DNA from: Mycolicibacterium diernhoferi
GTDB taxonomy: Bacteria; Actinomycetota; Actinomycetes; Mycobacteriales; Mycobacteriaceae
Assembly (NCBI RefSeq): GCF_019456655.1
Contig: NZ_CP080332.1
Coordinates: 1,426,001-1,490,000 of the forward strand
Direction of reading: 5' to 3'
Length of the DNA stretch: 64,000 bases
Each line of letters begins with the position of its first letter. Positions within the stretch are counted from its first letter, which is position 1. Below, piece after piece: positions 1-8,317 of the stretch. The translations under genes and the position numbers were made by a program. The notes under the pieces are model-generated. The model was given only the letters and a program-made list of their open reading frames with translations, ran no database searches and was not told where the DNA came from.

Positions 1-500
1 CCGACGGTGAAGATCAGATCCAGCAGTTGTCTGGTGTCCAAGTCGGCGGAAAGCGTCTGCCAGGTCGCCGTGCTGATCGCGCCGGGATCGATGAGTTCGT
101 CCACCGCGCGCAGCATGGCGGCCTCCAGCGGGCTCCAGAACGGGGCATCCGGTCCGTAGGCGATACGTCCGATCTCCTCGTCGGTCAGCCCCGCGTCACG
201 TGCGACGAACAGATGCTGGGCCCACTCGTAACCGCACTTGCGTACCGCCGCGACGCGCATGACCAGTAGCTCGCGTTGCCGTTCGGTCAACGTCGTGCCC
301 GACAACAAGTGGCCGTTGAAGGTGAAGTAGGCGCGGGCCAGATCGGGGTGGTGTGCCAGGGCGCCCAGCACGTGCAGCGCCTTGGGGCGGTCCTCGGTGG
401 GCAACGGCTCGTGCCGAGGGTTGGGTGGGCGTAACGCGGCCAGCGCCTCCCGCATCTGCGGCGGAAACTCCCTGGGCCTCAGGGGTTCAATGCGTGCCAT
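1..500 (-). CDS. Carboxymuconolactone decarboxylase (AhpD-like) family protein, 3' end cut off
   Basis: The leftward frame starts with ATG at 500 (MARIEPLRP) and runs off the left edge, giving about 166 residues. The central stretch RKCGYEWAQHLF matches the C-Y-E-W-x-x-H signature of the CMD/AhpD fold, where the Cys and His lie in a small helical hydroperoxide- or decarboxylase-type active site. The second redox Cys of true AhpD is not seen. It starts 24 bases after the stop of the TauD-type dioxygenase gene on the same strand, so the two probably share a transcript. Members of this family range from gamma-carboxymuconolactone decarboxylases to peroxidases. The substrate cannot be read from the sequence. 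Family is well supported; function is open. Confidence 0.85.
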   Translation of the reverse strand, partial: MARIEPLRPREFPPQMREALAALRPPNPRHEPLPTEDRPKALHVLGALAHHPDLARAYFTFNGHLLSGTTLTERQRELLVMRVAAVRKCGYEWAQHLFVARDAGLTDEEIGRIAYGPDAPFWSPLEAAMLRAVDELIDPGAISTATWQTLSADLDTRQLLDLIFTV

Positions 501-524
501 GTCAGTCGATGGTCCTTCCGAGGT

Positions 525-1358
525 TCACGCGATGGCCTCCTCGCCGACCAGGGTGGTGCGGTGCATCAGTCGGCGGGAGGTCGGTTCGTAGGGGATGGCG
601 CGGTGCAGCATTCCGGTGTTGTCCCACACGACGAGGTCACCGACGGTCCACGTGTGGTGCAGGACGAATCGCGGCTGGGTCGACCAGTCGAGGATCATGT
701 CGAGAATCGCGCGGCCGGCGGCGCGGTCCATTCCGACGATCTCGCCTGCTGTTGCGCCGATCAGCAAAGACTTTCGTCCGTCGGCGTGGGTCCAGACCAG
801 CGGGTGTTCCCGCGAGGGTGCCCGGTGCCATTTGACGAGTTGCTCGGGCGTCGGGTCGGGTTCGAGCAGCAACTGGGAGGCGGCGACGCTGTGCACCACC
901 CGGTAGCCGTCCAGCTCGGCTTTCTTCTCCGCCGGCAGCGCCTGGTAGGCGGCGTAGGTATTCGCGAACTCGGTGTCGCCACCGTCGTCGGCCACTTCAC
1001 GCGCGGTCAGCAGGGTCGCCTTCTGTGGCACCGCATCGATCAGCCCGTCGGTGTGCCAGAAGATGGTGCTGCGACGTAGACCCGCCAACGCGCTCTTGGA
1101 CGGGTCCATGGTGACCGGCGAGATCTCCGGGAAATCAGGATGGGCGCCGGCAGGAGCGATCACCACATCACCGAGCATCCGACTGAAGCTCACCAGGTCG
1201 GCATCGCTGATGTGGGCTTCGCGGTAGACGATCACGCCGTGAGCGGCCAGCAGCTGCCGGCAGTGGTCTGCGGTCTGTTCCCGGGTGAAGTCGTCGCTGG
1301 TCATACCGCGAACGTCGACACCGATCGATTCCGAGATGGGGGAGATGCTCACGCTCAC
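525..1358 (-). CDS. TauD/TfdA-family Fe(II)/2-oxoglutarate dioxygenase
   Basis: A 277-residue non-haem iron dioxygenase. The iron ligands are visible as HTD in FWHTDG (His102, Asp104) and the distal His252 in GMLHRA. The 2-oxoglutarate-binding Arg is in the following RRLMHR segment. Family enzymes hydroxylate or cleave small acids (taurine, 2,4-D, alkyl sulfates) using O2. I chose the GTG at 1358 because AGAAGGG lies 7 bases upstream. A longer frame to 1406 would read through the operator palindrome at 1376-1391. The gene is divergent from the adjacent tetR gene and is followed by the CMD-family gene. The operator just upstream suggests repression by that TetR protein. Substrate unknown. Confidence 0.88.
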   Translation of the reverse strand: MSVSISPISESIGVDVRGMTSDDFTREQTADHCRQLLAAHGVIVYREAHISDADLVSFSRMLGDVVIAPAGAHPDFPEISPVTMDPSKSALAGLRRSTIFWHTDGLIDAVPQKATLLTAREVADDGGDTEFANTYAAYQALPAEKKAELDGYRVVHSVAASQLLLEPDPTPEQLVKWHRAPSREHPLVWTHADGRKSLLIGATAGEIVGMDRAAGRAILDMILDWSTQPRFVLHHTWTVGDLVVWDNTGMLHRAIPYEPTSRRLMHRTTLVGEEAIA

Positions 1359-1375
1359 GATGAAGCCCTTCTTGT

Positions 1376-1391
1376 TTGGGCGATCGCCTAA
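1376..1391. promoter_or_regulatory. Probable TetR operator, site 1
   Basis: TTGGGCGATCGCCTAA is a near-perfect inverted repeat with one mismatched pair. It lies 18 bases upstream of the dioxygenase start. It matches 14 of 16 positions of the palindrome at 2116-2133 on the other side of the tetR gene. Two copies of one palindrome flanking a TetR gene is the usual picture for its own operators. Confidence 0.65.
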
Positions 1392-1491
1392 CATCAGACT
1401 GGGCATATGCTTAGCACTCCAAAGTTGGGGTGGTCAAGGATGTGGCAGGCCACTGCGGCGGGCGGCGGCGAACGCGGGACAGGACCATGCG

Positions 1492-2094
1492 ATGGCGAAA
1501 CCGAACGAGGCCGGTAAACGGGACACGGGTACTCGCGAGAGAATCCTCGACGCCTGCGCGCACATCATGCTCACCGAGGGGTACGCCGCAGCCACGTCGC
1601 GTCGCGTTGCCGAGCAGGCCGGCGTGCAGCGGGCGCTGGTCTACTACTACTTTCCGGCCATGGACGAGCTGTATCTGGCCGTGTTGCGTCGCGGTACCGA
1701 GGCAACCATGGAAATGCAGCGCGCCGCATTGACCGCTGATCGTCCGCTGCATGCACTGTGGGACATGACAGTTGACCCCCGTGGTGTGGGTATTCTGACC
1801 GAGTTCATGGCGCTGGGAAACCATCGCGAGGAGATTCGCGCCGAACTCGCGGTCGGTGCCGAAAGGTTCCGCGAAGCCCAGGTGGCCGCGCTGACCCTCA
1901 TCCTCCGCAACCGCTCCGGCGATGTCGCGGTGCCGCCGGATGTGGTGTCGATCCTCATCGCCGCGGTCGGCCGGCTGATCGTGCTGGAGGCCGCCATGGG
2001 CATCGCCACCGGGCACGCCAACACCATGGCACTCGTGCGCAAGCTGCTCGACGACTACGAGATGCCAGAGGCTGAATCCGCCGCAGGGTCATAG
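1492..2094 (+). CDS. TetR-family transcriptional repressor
   Basis: A 200-residue regulator. Residues about 10-60 form the TetR N-terminal helix-turn-helix (TRERILDACAHIMLTEGYAA, then the recognition region VAEQAGVQRALVYYYF). The C-terminal two thirds is a helical ligand pocket unlike well-known members. The ATG at 1492 (MAKPNEAG) is preferred. The frame is open further upstream, but that extension has no family similarity and overlaps the divergent promoter. The gene lies between two near-identical palindromes (1376-1391 and 2116-2133). It is divergent from the dioxygenase gene and co-directional with the long catabolic operon. A ligand that is an acyl-CoA or pathway intermediate is likely but inferred. 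Confidence 0.9.
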   Translation: MAKPNEAGKRDTGTRERILDACAHIMLTEGYAAATSRRVAEQAGVQRALVYYYFPAMDELYLAVLRRGTEATMEMQRAALTADRPLHALWDMTVDPRGVGILTEFMALGNHREEIRAELAVGAERFREAQVAALTLILRNRSGDVAVPPDVVSILIAAVGRLIVLEAAMGIATGHANTMALVRKLLDDYEMPEAESAAGS

Positions 2095-2115
2095 GGCCCG
2101 TGGGGCGGCCGCGTA

Positions 2116-2133
2116 ATTAGGCGATTGCCTAAT
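2116..2133. promoter_or_regulatory. Probable TetR operator, site 2
   Basis: ATTAGGCGATTGCCTAAT has perfect 7-base arms (ATTAGGC / GCCTAAT) around GATT. The core is almost the same as site 1 at 1376-1391. It sits just after the tetR stop codon and about 90 bases upstream of the -35 element for the 2288 operon, so it may link both transcription units to one regulator. Confidence 0.65.
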
Positions 2134-2223
2134 GCAGATCTGGGTTACCGCTTGAGCATCGCAGTTCAACCACGCCCGCCCGTTTTCAGGTGCCGTGCCA
2201 GGCGTTCAACGCCGGCTGAGCCG

Positions 2224-2262
2224 TTGACATGCAAAAGTGATCCCTGTTACTAATTAATTAGT
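2224..2262 (+). promoter_or_regulatory. Promoter of the catabolic operon with a palindrome over its -10 element
   Basis: TTGACA at 2224-2229 is followed 18 bases later by TACTAA at 2248-2253, a good housekeeping-type promoter. The perfect palindrome ACTAATTAATTAGT (2249-2262) covers the -10 element, a position where a bound repressor would block polymerase. It does not resemble the GGC-GATY-GCC sites around tetR, so a second regulator may bind here. The start codon of the first gene is at 2288 with GGGGAG upstream of it. Confidence 0.6.
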
Positions 2263-2287
2263 TGACCGGCCAATAGATGGGGAGCGG

Positions 2288-3271
2288 ATGACATCCACGG
2301 CAGATATCGGTCTCGGAACCGCCGAGCTGACGAAGATCTTCACCACCGCCACCCGGATCAAGGTGTGCGACGAGAAGTTCCGTTCGCTGATCCTGACCGG
2401 GCAGGTCAGCGCGCAGTATTACTCGCCACGCGGCCAGGAGATCGTCTCCGCGTCCATGGGGGCGGCCCTTCGGGAGAGCGACTACATGGTCACCACCTAC
2501 CGCGGGCTGCACGATCAACTCGCCAAGGGTGTGCCGTTGCGCGAACTGTGGGCGGAGTTCTTCGGCCGGGCCACCGGAACCTGCAAGGGCAAGGGCGGAC
2601 CCATGCACATCACCCACCCGGCCTCCGGGCTGATGGTCACCACCGGCATCGTCGGCAGCGGCCTGCCGATCGCCAACGGGCTGGCGCTGGCCTCTCAATT
2701 GCAGGGTACCGACCGGGTCACCGTGGTCAACTTCGGTGACGGCGCGACCAACATCGGCGCCTTCCACGAGGCGTGCAACCTCGCGGCGCTGTGGAAACTG
2801 CCGGTGGTATTCCTCTGCCACAACAACCGTTACGCCGAACACACCTCATTCGAGGACGGGACCAGCGTCGACCGGGTCGCCGACCGGGCGGCGGCGTACA
2901 AGATGCGCGGCGTGCGGGTCGACGGCAACGACCCGGTGGCCATGCACACCGCGGCGCGCGAGGCCGTCGCCCGGGCCCGTGCGGGTGAGGGACCGACCCT
3001 GCTGGAGGCCATGACGTTCCGGTTCTTCGGGCACCAGATGTCGGACCAGAACGAGTACATGAAGCCCGGCGAGTTGGAGTCGGAACGCGCCAACGATCCG
3101 GTGCTGCGCTTCCGGGCCGCTCTGATCGAGCAGCGGGTACTCACCGAACCCGAGATCGAAGCGATTGAGGCCCAGGCCAAGTCGGACGTCAAAGACGCCT
3201 TCGAGTTCGCCGAAGCCAGCCCGCTGCCCGAGTTGTCCGAATTGCTGACCGACGTCTACGAAGAGGTGTGA
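2288..3271 (+). CDS. Thiamine-diphosphate dehydrogenase E1 component, alpha subunit
   Basis: A 327-residue E1 alpha subunit of the acetoin / 2-oxoacid dehydrogenase type. The thiamine-diphosphate/Mg motif is present: GDGATN, followed by the closing NN of FLCHNN about 25 residues on. Typical E1 alpha stretches include YYSPRGQE near the N-terminus and GKGGPMHI in the middle. With its beta partner it would decarboxylate a 2-oxoacid, or cleave an alpha-hydroxyketone, and pass the acyl group to a lipoyl domain. It is the first gene of a tight rightward operon. The length fits acetoin-dehydrogenase E1 alpha (about 325) better than the longer pyruvate E1 alpha. Substrate specificity cannot be read. 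Confidence 0.9.
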   Translation: MTSTADIGLGTAELTKIFTTATRIKVCDEKFRSLILTGQVSAQYYSPRGQEIVSASMGAALRESDYMVTTYRGLHDQLAKGVPLRELWAEFFGRATGTCKGKGGPMHITHPASGLMVTTGIVGSGLPIANGLALASQLQGTDRVTVVNFGDGATNIGAFHEACNLAALWKLPVVFLCHNNRYAEHTSFEDGTSVDRVADRAAAYKMRGVRVDGNDPVAMHTAAREAVARARAGEGPTLLEAMTFRFFGHQMSDQNEYMKPGELESERANDPVLRFRAALIEQRVLTEPEIEAIEAQAKSDVKDAFEFAEASPLPELSELLTDVYEEV

Positions 3272-3273
3272 CG

Positions 3274-4293
3274 ATGACCGAGACCGTCCCGATGCTGGGA
3301 TTCCAGGCCATCGGCAGTGCATTGGATGACGCCCTGTCCCGCGATCCGTCGGTGTTCCTGCTCGGTGAGGACATCGCCGACCCCAGCGGCGGCGTATTCA
3401 AGGTCTCCGCCGGGCTGTCCACCAAGTACGGCACCGACCGGGTACGGGCCACCCCGATCAGCGAGCAGGCCATCGTCGGGGCTGCCGTCGGCGCCGCCAT
3501 CGCCGGCATGCGACCGGTCGCCGAGATCATGCTGATGGACTTCCTGGCCGTATGCCTGGACCAGGTCGCCAACCACGCCGCGAAACTGCGCTACATGTCG
3601 GGCGGTCAGACCACCGTGCCGCTGACCATCCGGTGCGCCGCGGGCGCCGGAATGCAGTTCGGCGCACAGCATTCGGAGATGCTCGAAGCCTGGCTCACGC
3701 ACATTCCCGGTCTGAAGGTGGTGGTGCCGAGCAACCCGGCAGACGCCAAGGGGCTGCTCACCGCCGCGATCATGGACCCGGACCCGGTGATCGTGGTCGA
3801 GCAGAGCCTGCTGTACTTCGCACCGCCGCAGCCGGTGCCGGTCGGCCATCACGTGGTGCCCCTGGGATCAGCCGCCACGGTACGCCCGGGCAGTGACATC
3901 ACCCTGATCAGCTACGGCCGCCAGGTGCACACCGCGCTGGCCGCGGCCGAGCAGCTCGCGCAGGAGTCGATCGAGGCCGAGGTCATCGACCTGCGTTCGC
4001 TGGTGCCGCTCGACGAGCGCACTGTACTGGAGTCGGTGGGACGCACCCGGCACGCCGTCGTGGTGCACGAGGCCGTGCGCCGCAACGGATTCGGTGCGGA
4101 ACTGGCCGCTCTGATCACCGAGGCGCTGTTCGACGAACTCGGCGCGCCGGTGCTGCGGGTGGCGGGCGCCGACACTCCCATCCCGTACGCCAAGATCCTC
4201 GAGGATGCCTTCGTCCCCGGCACGGAGGCCGTCGTGTCGGCGGCCAAGAACGCACTGGCGCGGTCCCGCTCGGGTGCCGGGGTGAACGGGTAA
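3274..4293 (+). CDS. Thiamine-diphosphate dehydrogenase E1 component, beta subunit
   Basis: A 339-residue transketolase-fold E1 beta subunit. It has the family stretches LGEDIADPSGGVFKV near residue 35, PVAEIMLMDF, and the C-terminal domain EVIDLRSLVPLDERTV. ATG 3274 is preferred over an overlapping GTG at 3268, because AAGAGG (3261-3266) is 7 bases from the ATG but only one from the GTG. It begins 2 bases after the alpha subunit stop, as expected for an obligate heterotetramer. No E2 acyltransferase or E3 dihydrolipoyl dehydrogenase is encoded in the operon. Only a free lipoyl domain is present, at the far end (10107-10337). Confidence 0.9.
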   Translation: MTETVPMLGFQAIGSALDDALSRDPSVFLLGEDIADPSGGVFKVSAGLSTKYGTDRVRATPISEQAIVGAAVGAAIAGMRPVAEIMLMDFLAVCLDQVANHAAKLRYMSGGQTTVPLTIRCAAGAGMQFGAQHSEMLEAWLTHIPGLKVVVPSNPADAKGLLTAAIMDPDPVIVVEQSLLYFAPPQPVPVGHHVVPLGSAATVRPGSDITLISYGRQVHTALAAAEQLAQESIEAEVIDLRSLVPLDERTVLESVGRTRHAVVVHEAVRRNGFGAELAALITEALFDELGAPVLRVAGADTPIPYAKILEDAFVPGTEAVVSAAKNALARSRSGAGVNG

Positions 4294-4296
4294 TCC

Positions 4297-5817
4297 GTGG
4301 TTGCGGGGATCGCCCAGCACGCGGCCCAGACTCCCGATGAGCACGCCGTCACCGACGGCGTCGTCACCTGGACCTGGTCCGAACTCAACGACCGGCTCAA
4401 CCGTGCGGTGAACTGGCTGCTGGCCCAGGACATCCCGGCCGAGAGTCGGGTGGCGGTGGCCGGTGCGAACAGCGCCCACGTCGCGCTGGCGCACCTGGCC
4501 ACCACCTATGCCGGACTCTCGGCCGTCCCGGTGAACTACCACCTGACCGCCGACGAGATCGGCTACATCGTGCGCGACGCCGAGGTGCACACCGTGCTGT
4601 GCAGCCCGGACGTCAAGGCGGCCGCCCAGGCCGGCGACGCACGGGTGGCGGTGTTGGACTGGGCCGACCTCGACACCGTCATCGCCGACGCTCCACCGGA
4701 CGAACCACCTGCGGACCTGGCGCCGGCGAAGCCGCTCTACTACACCTCGGGCACCACCGGACTGCCCAAAGGGGTGGAGTTGCCCGACCAGATGTTCCCC
4801 GGCGGGGCATCGATGGTCGAGTTCGTCGAGCGGGTGGTCAACTCGCCGATCGGCAGCCCCGGAAAGCACCTCGTGGTCGCCCCCATGCACCACACCGGCC
4901 CGATGGCCGGGGTCCGCGGCATCATCGCCGGCCGGCCCCTGGTGATCCTGCCCCGGTTCGACCCGGAACAGGTCCTGGCCGCCATCGACCGCGAACGCGT
5001 CCAGGCCACCATGATGGTGCCGACGCACTTCTCCCGGCTGCTGCGGCTGCCCGCCGAGATCCGCGAGCGCTACGACGTCGCCGGCTTGCGCACCATCGTG
5101 CACACCGGGGCGGCCTGCCCCGTCGAGGTGAAACGCGCGATGATCGACTGGTTCGGCCCGATCCTGTTGGAGGCCTACGGATCCACCGAAGCCGGCACCG
5201 TGACGATGATCGACTCGACGGAATGGCTTGCGCACCCCGGGTCGGTGGGCCGGGCCATGCCCGGCTACGAACTGACCATCCGCACCGAGGACGGCGCGGT
5301 GCTGCCGGCCGGCACCCCGGGCCTGGTGTGCGTGCGGTCGACCACCGGCAACAACCCGCGCTACCACGGCGATCCGGAGAAGACCCGGCGCAGCTACGTC
5401 GCCGACGGTGTCTTCGCGCTCGGCGAGATCGGTTACCTCGACGAGGACGGCTACCTATACCTGACCGACCGGGCCTCGGACATGGTGGTCAGCGGCGGCG
5501 TCAACATCTACCCGGCCGAATCGGAGGCGGTACTGCGCACCCACCCGGCCGTGGTGGACGTCGCGGTCATCGGCATCCCGCACGAGGACCTGGGAGAGCA
5601 GCTGTGCGCGCTGGTGGTCACCAGCGATCCCGGTGTCGACCCGGCCGACCTGGTGTCCTGGACCCGGGACCGGCTGGCGCACTACAAATGCCCGAACCTG
5701 GTGCAGATCGTGGACTTCGAATTGCGCTCGGCGATGGGAAAACTCAACAAGCGGCAGCTGCGTGCGGACTACCTGGCCGGGGTGGCCGCCGCTGCGCCCG
5801 CGGTCGGGAGGCCATGA
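4297..5817 (+). CDS. AMP-forming acyl-CoA synthetase (ligase)
   Basis: A 506-residue ANL-superfamily enzyme that activates a carboxylic acid to its CoA thioester with ATP. Visible motifs are the P-loop YYTSGTTGLPKG (residues about 148-159), the A5-type motif EAYGSTEAG, the hinge region YLTDRASDMVVSGG, and the catalytic lysine region MGKLNKRQLR near the C-terminus. The GTG start at 4297 is 3 bases after the E1 beta stop. The gene ends inside an ATGA overlap with the next gene. The likely substrate is the acid that feeds the two acyl-CoA dehydrogenases downstream. Chain type is unknown. Confidence 0.92.
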   Translation: MVAGIAQHAAQTPDEHAVTDGVVTWTWSELNDRLNRAVNWLLAQDIPAESRVAVAGANSAHVALAHLATTYAGLSAVPVNYHLTADEIGYIVRDAEVHTVLCSPDVKAAAQAGDARVAVLDWADLDTVIADAPPDEPPADLAPAKPLYYTSGTTGLPKGVELPDQMFPGGASMVEFVERVVNSPIGSPGKHLVVAPMHHTGPMAGVRGIIAGRPLVILPRFDPEQVLAAIDRERVQATMMVPTHFSRLLRLPAEIRERYDVAGLRTIVHTGAACPVEVKRAMIDWFGPILLEAYGSTEAGTVTMIDSTEWLAHPGSVGRAMPGYELTIRTEDGAVLPAGTPGLVCVRSTTGNNPRYHGDPEKTRRSYVADGVFALGEIGYLDEDGYLYLTDRASDMVVSGGVNIYPAESEAVLRTHPAVVDVAVIGIPHEDLGEQLCALVVTSDPGVDPADLVSWTRDRLAHYKCPNLVQIVDFELRSAMGKLNKRQLRADYLAGVAAAAPAVGRP

Positions 5818-6830
5818 TGGACACCGTCGAGCTCACCCGGGACGCCGTGCCCCCGATGTTCGCGTTCACCGACGAACACCAGGCGCTGCGCGAGGTGGTG
5901 CGAGCGCTGTTCTCCGACACCGACGATCCGGCGACCGGATGGCGGCGGCTGCTCGGTGAGATCGGTGCAGACGAGATCATCCTGGGCAGCACGGAATCCG
6001 ATGACACGGGTTCACCCATCGACCTGGCCATCCTGGCGGAGGAGGCGGGCGCCGCGCTGTTCGGGGGGCCGTTGATCCCGACGGTGCTGGCCGGGCAGTT
6101 CGCGGCCGCCCTCGGCGACGCGGACCTGATCTCCGCGCTGCGCGACGGCACCCAGACTGTGGCGGCCACCCTCGGCGATGACAGCCCGGTGTGGCACGGC
6201 CCCGGTGCGCACCTGCTGCTGGTCCGCCGCGGCGGCTGGGTGGCCCTGTTCGACGCCACCGACCCGGACGTCGTCCTGACCCCGGTGGACGGGCTGGACC
6301 CGTCCCGGCCGCTGGCCCGCCACACCGTCGGCGCGGCCACCCCGATCGCACGTAGCGAGGGCGAGTCGACCGGCGCCGAGCACATCGTGTCGCTGGCCCT
6401 GTCCGCAGAACTGCTCGGGGTGGCCCAGCATGCGCTGGACGGCACCGTTCAGTATGTGGCGCAACGGGTTCAGTTCGGCCGCACCATCGGCTCCTTCCAG
6501 GCCGTCAAACATCGGCTCGTCGACCTGCTGGCCAAGGTCGAGCTGACCCGCTCGGCGGTCTACGGCGCGGCCTGGCAGTTGACCTCGGACCCGGGGGCGA
6601 TCTCGACCGAGGTGGACCTCGCGGTGGCCGCGGCGCTGTCCCGCGACACCGCGCTCGCGGTCACCAAGGCCGCCATCCAGCTGCACGGCGGCATCGCCAT
6701 CACCTACGAACACTGGGCGCACCGGTATTTCCGGCGGGCCCACGCGGTCACCGCGCTCACCGGCACTGCCGGCCGGTACCGCCGCCGACTGGCCGATCTC
6801 GTCGATCTGCGGGACGGTGCCCATGTCTGA
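5817..6830 (+). CDS. Acyl-CoA dehydrogenase, smaller subunit-type
   Basis: A 337-residue acyl-CoA-dehydrogenase-fold protein, shorter than the 370-400 residues of a full homotetrameric enzyme. The C-terminal domain has FGRTIGSFQAVKH and the motif LHGGIAITYEHWAHRYFRRA. Its Glu lies where the catalytic base sits in the partner subunits of heteromeric mycobacterial enzymes (FadE28/FadE29, ChsE type). ATG 5817 is 5 bases after GGGAGG; ATG 5814 is possible. It overlaps the previous stop and the next gene start. Pairing with the 370-residue protein encoded next to form an alpha2-beta2 dehydrogenase is inferred from known steroid side-chain enzymes. Confidence 0.87.
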   Translation: MDTVELTRDAVPPMFAFTDEHQALREVVRALFSDTDDPATGWRRLLGEIGADEIILGSTESDDTGSPIDLAILAEEAGAALFGGPLIPTVLAGQFAAALGDADLISALRDGTQTVAATLGDDSPVWHGPGAHLLLVRRGGWVALFDATDPDVVLTPVDGLDPSRPLARHTVGAATPIARSEGESTGAEHIVSLALSAELLGVAQHALDGTVQYVAQRVQFGRTIGSFQAVKHRLVDLLAKVELTRSAVYGAAWQLTSDPGAISTEVDLAVAAALSRDTALAVTKAAIQLHGGIAITYEHWAHRYFRRAHAVTALTGTAGRYRRRLADLVDLRDGAHV

Positions 6831-7935
6831 GTTACGTACCGAAGTCGATACCTGGGTGCGGGAGAACCGGCCCAAGACAATGGATGTGGGGTCGGCACCG
6901 GCGTGGTTCACCACGCTGGGGGAACGCGGTTACACCGTCGCGCACTGGCCGCGTGAGCACGGCGGACTGGGTTACACCGAGGAACAGTCCGCGGTGGTGC
7001 GCTCGGTGCTGACCGAGCACGGTGTGGGCCTGCCCGACTACTACTTCGTGCCGCTGACCCTGATCGGCCCGGCCATCATGGCCTGGGGTACCGCCGAGCA
7101 GCAGCAGCGCTACCTGCCCGGCATCGTCCGCGGCGCCGATATGTGGTGCCAGCTGTTCAGTGAGCCCGGCGCCGGATCGGATCTGGCCAGCCTGGCCACC
7201 CGCGCGGTGCCCGAGGGCACCGGCTGGCGGGTGAACGGGCAGAAGGTGTGGAGCTCGTTCGCCGCCGAGTCCCGGTACGGAATGCTGCTGGCCCGCACCG
7301 ATCCCGACAAACCGAAGAACGCCGGCATCACCTGCTTCCTGGTGGACATGACCGCACCGGGCGTGACGGTGCGGCCGTTGCGCCAGCTCACGGGCGAGGA
7401 ACACTTCTGCGAGGTGTTCCTCCAGGACGTGCTGCTCGGTCCCGAGTCGGTGCTGGGGCCGGTCGACGACGGCTGGCGGGTGGCGATGAGCACCCTGAAC
7501 GCCGAACGCTCCGGGCTGTCGGAGACCACGAGCGCCAGCGGCGTGCCACTGGGCCCGATGCTGGACCGGGCGCGGCGCTCCGGGAAATGGACGGACCCGG
7601 TGATCCGTGATCGGATGGCCGACCTGATCGCCGTGGAACGTGCACTGACACTGACAAATCAGCGTGCGTCCGGAGGGTCGATCACCAAACTGGTGCTCTC
7701 GGAGCTCTCCCAGCAGATCGCCGAGTTGGGATTCGAACTCGGCGGGGCAGAGGCCGCCCACTGGGCTGACACGGTGCCACCGGACACCCACGACCTGCTG
7801 GACAGCCGCCGGTTCACCATCGCCGGGGGCACCTCGGAGGTACAACGCAACATCGTCGGGGAGAAGGTGCTCGGGCTGGACCGCGAGATCGACCCCGGCC
7901 GGGGCAAGCCGTGGCGCGAACTGCGACGCAGTTGA
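6823..7935 (+). CDS. Acyl-CoA dehydrogenase, FAD-binding subunit-type
   Basis: A 370-residue acyl-CoA dehydrogenase. It has the flavin-binding segment CQLFSEPGAGSDLASLAT and VWSSFA in the middle domain. The C-terminal signature GGTSEVQRNIVGEKVLGLDR contacts FAD. ATG 6823 overlaps the stop of the previous gene (6828-6830); GGGACGG lies 5 bases upstream, so an alternative GTG at 6817 is less likely. The two adjacent dehydrogenase genes of unequal type resemble heteromeric enzymes that oxidise bulky, branched or ring-bearing acyl-CoAs. They would introduce an alpha,beta double bond, passing electrons to ETF or possibly to one of the ferredoxins in this operon. Confidence 0.9.
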   Translation: MSELRTEVDTWVRENRPKTMDVGSAPAWFTTLGERGYTVAHWPREHGGLGYTEEQSAVVRSVLTEHGVGLPDYYFVPLTLIGPAIMAWGTAEQQQRYLPGIVRGADMWCQLFSEPGAGSDLASLATRAVPEGTGWRVNGQKVWSSFAAESRYGMLLARTDPDKPKNAGITCFLVDMTAPGVTVRPLRQLTGEEHFCEVFLQDVLLGPESVLGPVDDGWRVAMSTLNAERSGLSETTSASGVPLGPMLDRARRSGKWTDPVIRDRMADLIAVERALTLTNQRASGGSITKLVLSELSQQIAELGFELGGAEAAHWADTVPPDTHDLLDSRRFTIAGGTSEVQRNIVGEKVLGLDREIDPGRGKPWRELRRS

Positions 7936-7936
7936 G

Positions 7937-8317
7937 ATGCCGACGGTCACGGTCCGCCCCTCGGGGATCACGTTCGAGGCCACACCGGGTCAGACGGTGA
8001 TGGCCGCCGCGCTGGATGCAGGTCTGCGCTGGCCGACAGTGTGTGGCGGACAAGGTGATTGCCTCGTGTGCCACGTCGAGGTGGTGGACGGCCCCGAACA
8101 TCTCGCGGCTCCGAGCGATATCGAAGCGCAGGCGGTCCGCGGGCTGTCCGGCGACAAGGGAGGACGCGGTGAGCACGTGCGGCTGGCCTGCCAGGCCGGG
8201 GTGCATGGCGATGTCGTCGTCATGAAGCGCGGTGTGCGCGAAGCGCATCCAGAGAACCCAGGTGTGCGCGTCAAGCGCACCCAGAACAGACAGGAGGCAC
8301 CCGGTGTCGACGGTTGA
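7937..8317 (+). CDS. 2Fe-2S ferredoxin
   Basis: A 126-residue protein with a beta-grasp [2Fe-2S] ferredoxin domain. The cluster ligands are C-x5-C-x2-C in VCGGQGDCLVC and a fourth Cys 40 residues later in LACQAGV, a spacing close to vertebrate-type ferredoxins. The last 30 residues are a basic extension (KRGVREAHPENPGVRVKRTQ) outside the fold. The ATG at 7937 follows the previous stop by one base. The 3' end overlaps the next gene by 14 bases. It probably carries electrons to an oxygenase not encoded in the operon (the TauD enzyme does not need one), or accepts them from a dehydrogenase. Partner unknown. Confidence 0.85.
   Translation: MPTVTVRPSGITFEATPGQTVMAAALDAGLRWPTVCGGQGDCLVCHVEVVDGPEHLAAPSDIEAQAVRGLSGDKGGRGEHVRLACQAGVHGDVVVMKRGVREAHPENPGVRVKRTQNRQEAPGVDG

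Noticed and set aside
1411..1419. TTAGCACTC, a CIRCE half-site upstream of tetR
   Set aside because: No GAGTGCTAA arm occurs 9 bases downstream, so it is not an HrcA site. The genuine CIRCE is at 38921-38947.
3868..5367. 499-codon minus-strand open frame opposite E1 beta and the CoA ligase
   Set aside because: Composition (His/Arg/Gly-rich) and lack of motifs mark it as a GC-rich antisense shadow of two well-supported genes.
4599..5813. Long open frame on the plus strand overlapping the CoA ligase gene
   Set aside because: It is a shifted-frame shadow of the ligase, rich in Arg/Pro/Gly with no family features. Only its 3' continuation from 5817 (acyl-CoA dehydrogenase) is real.
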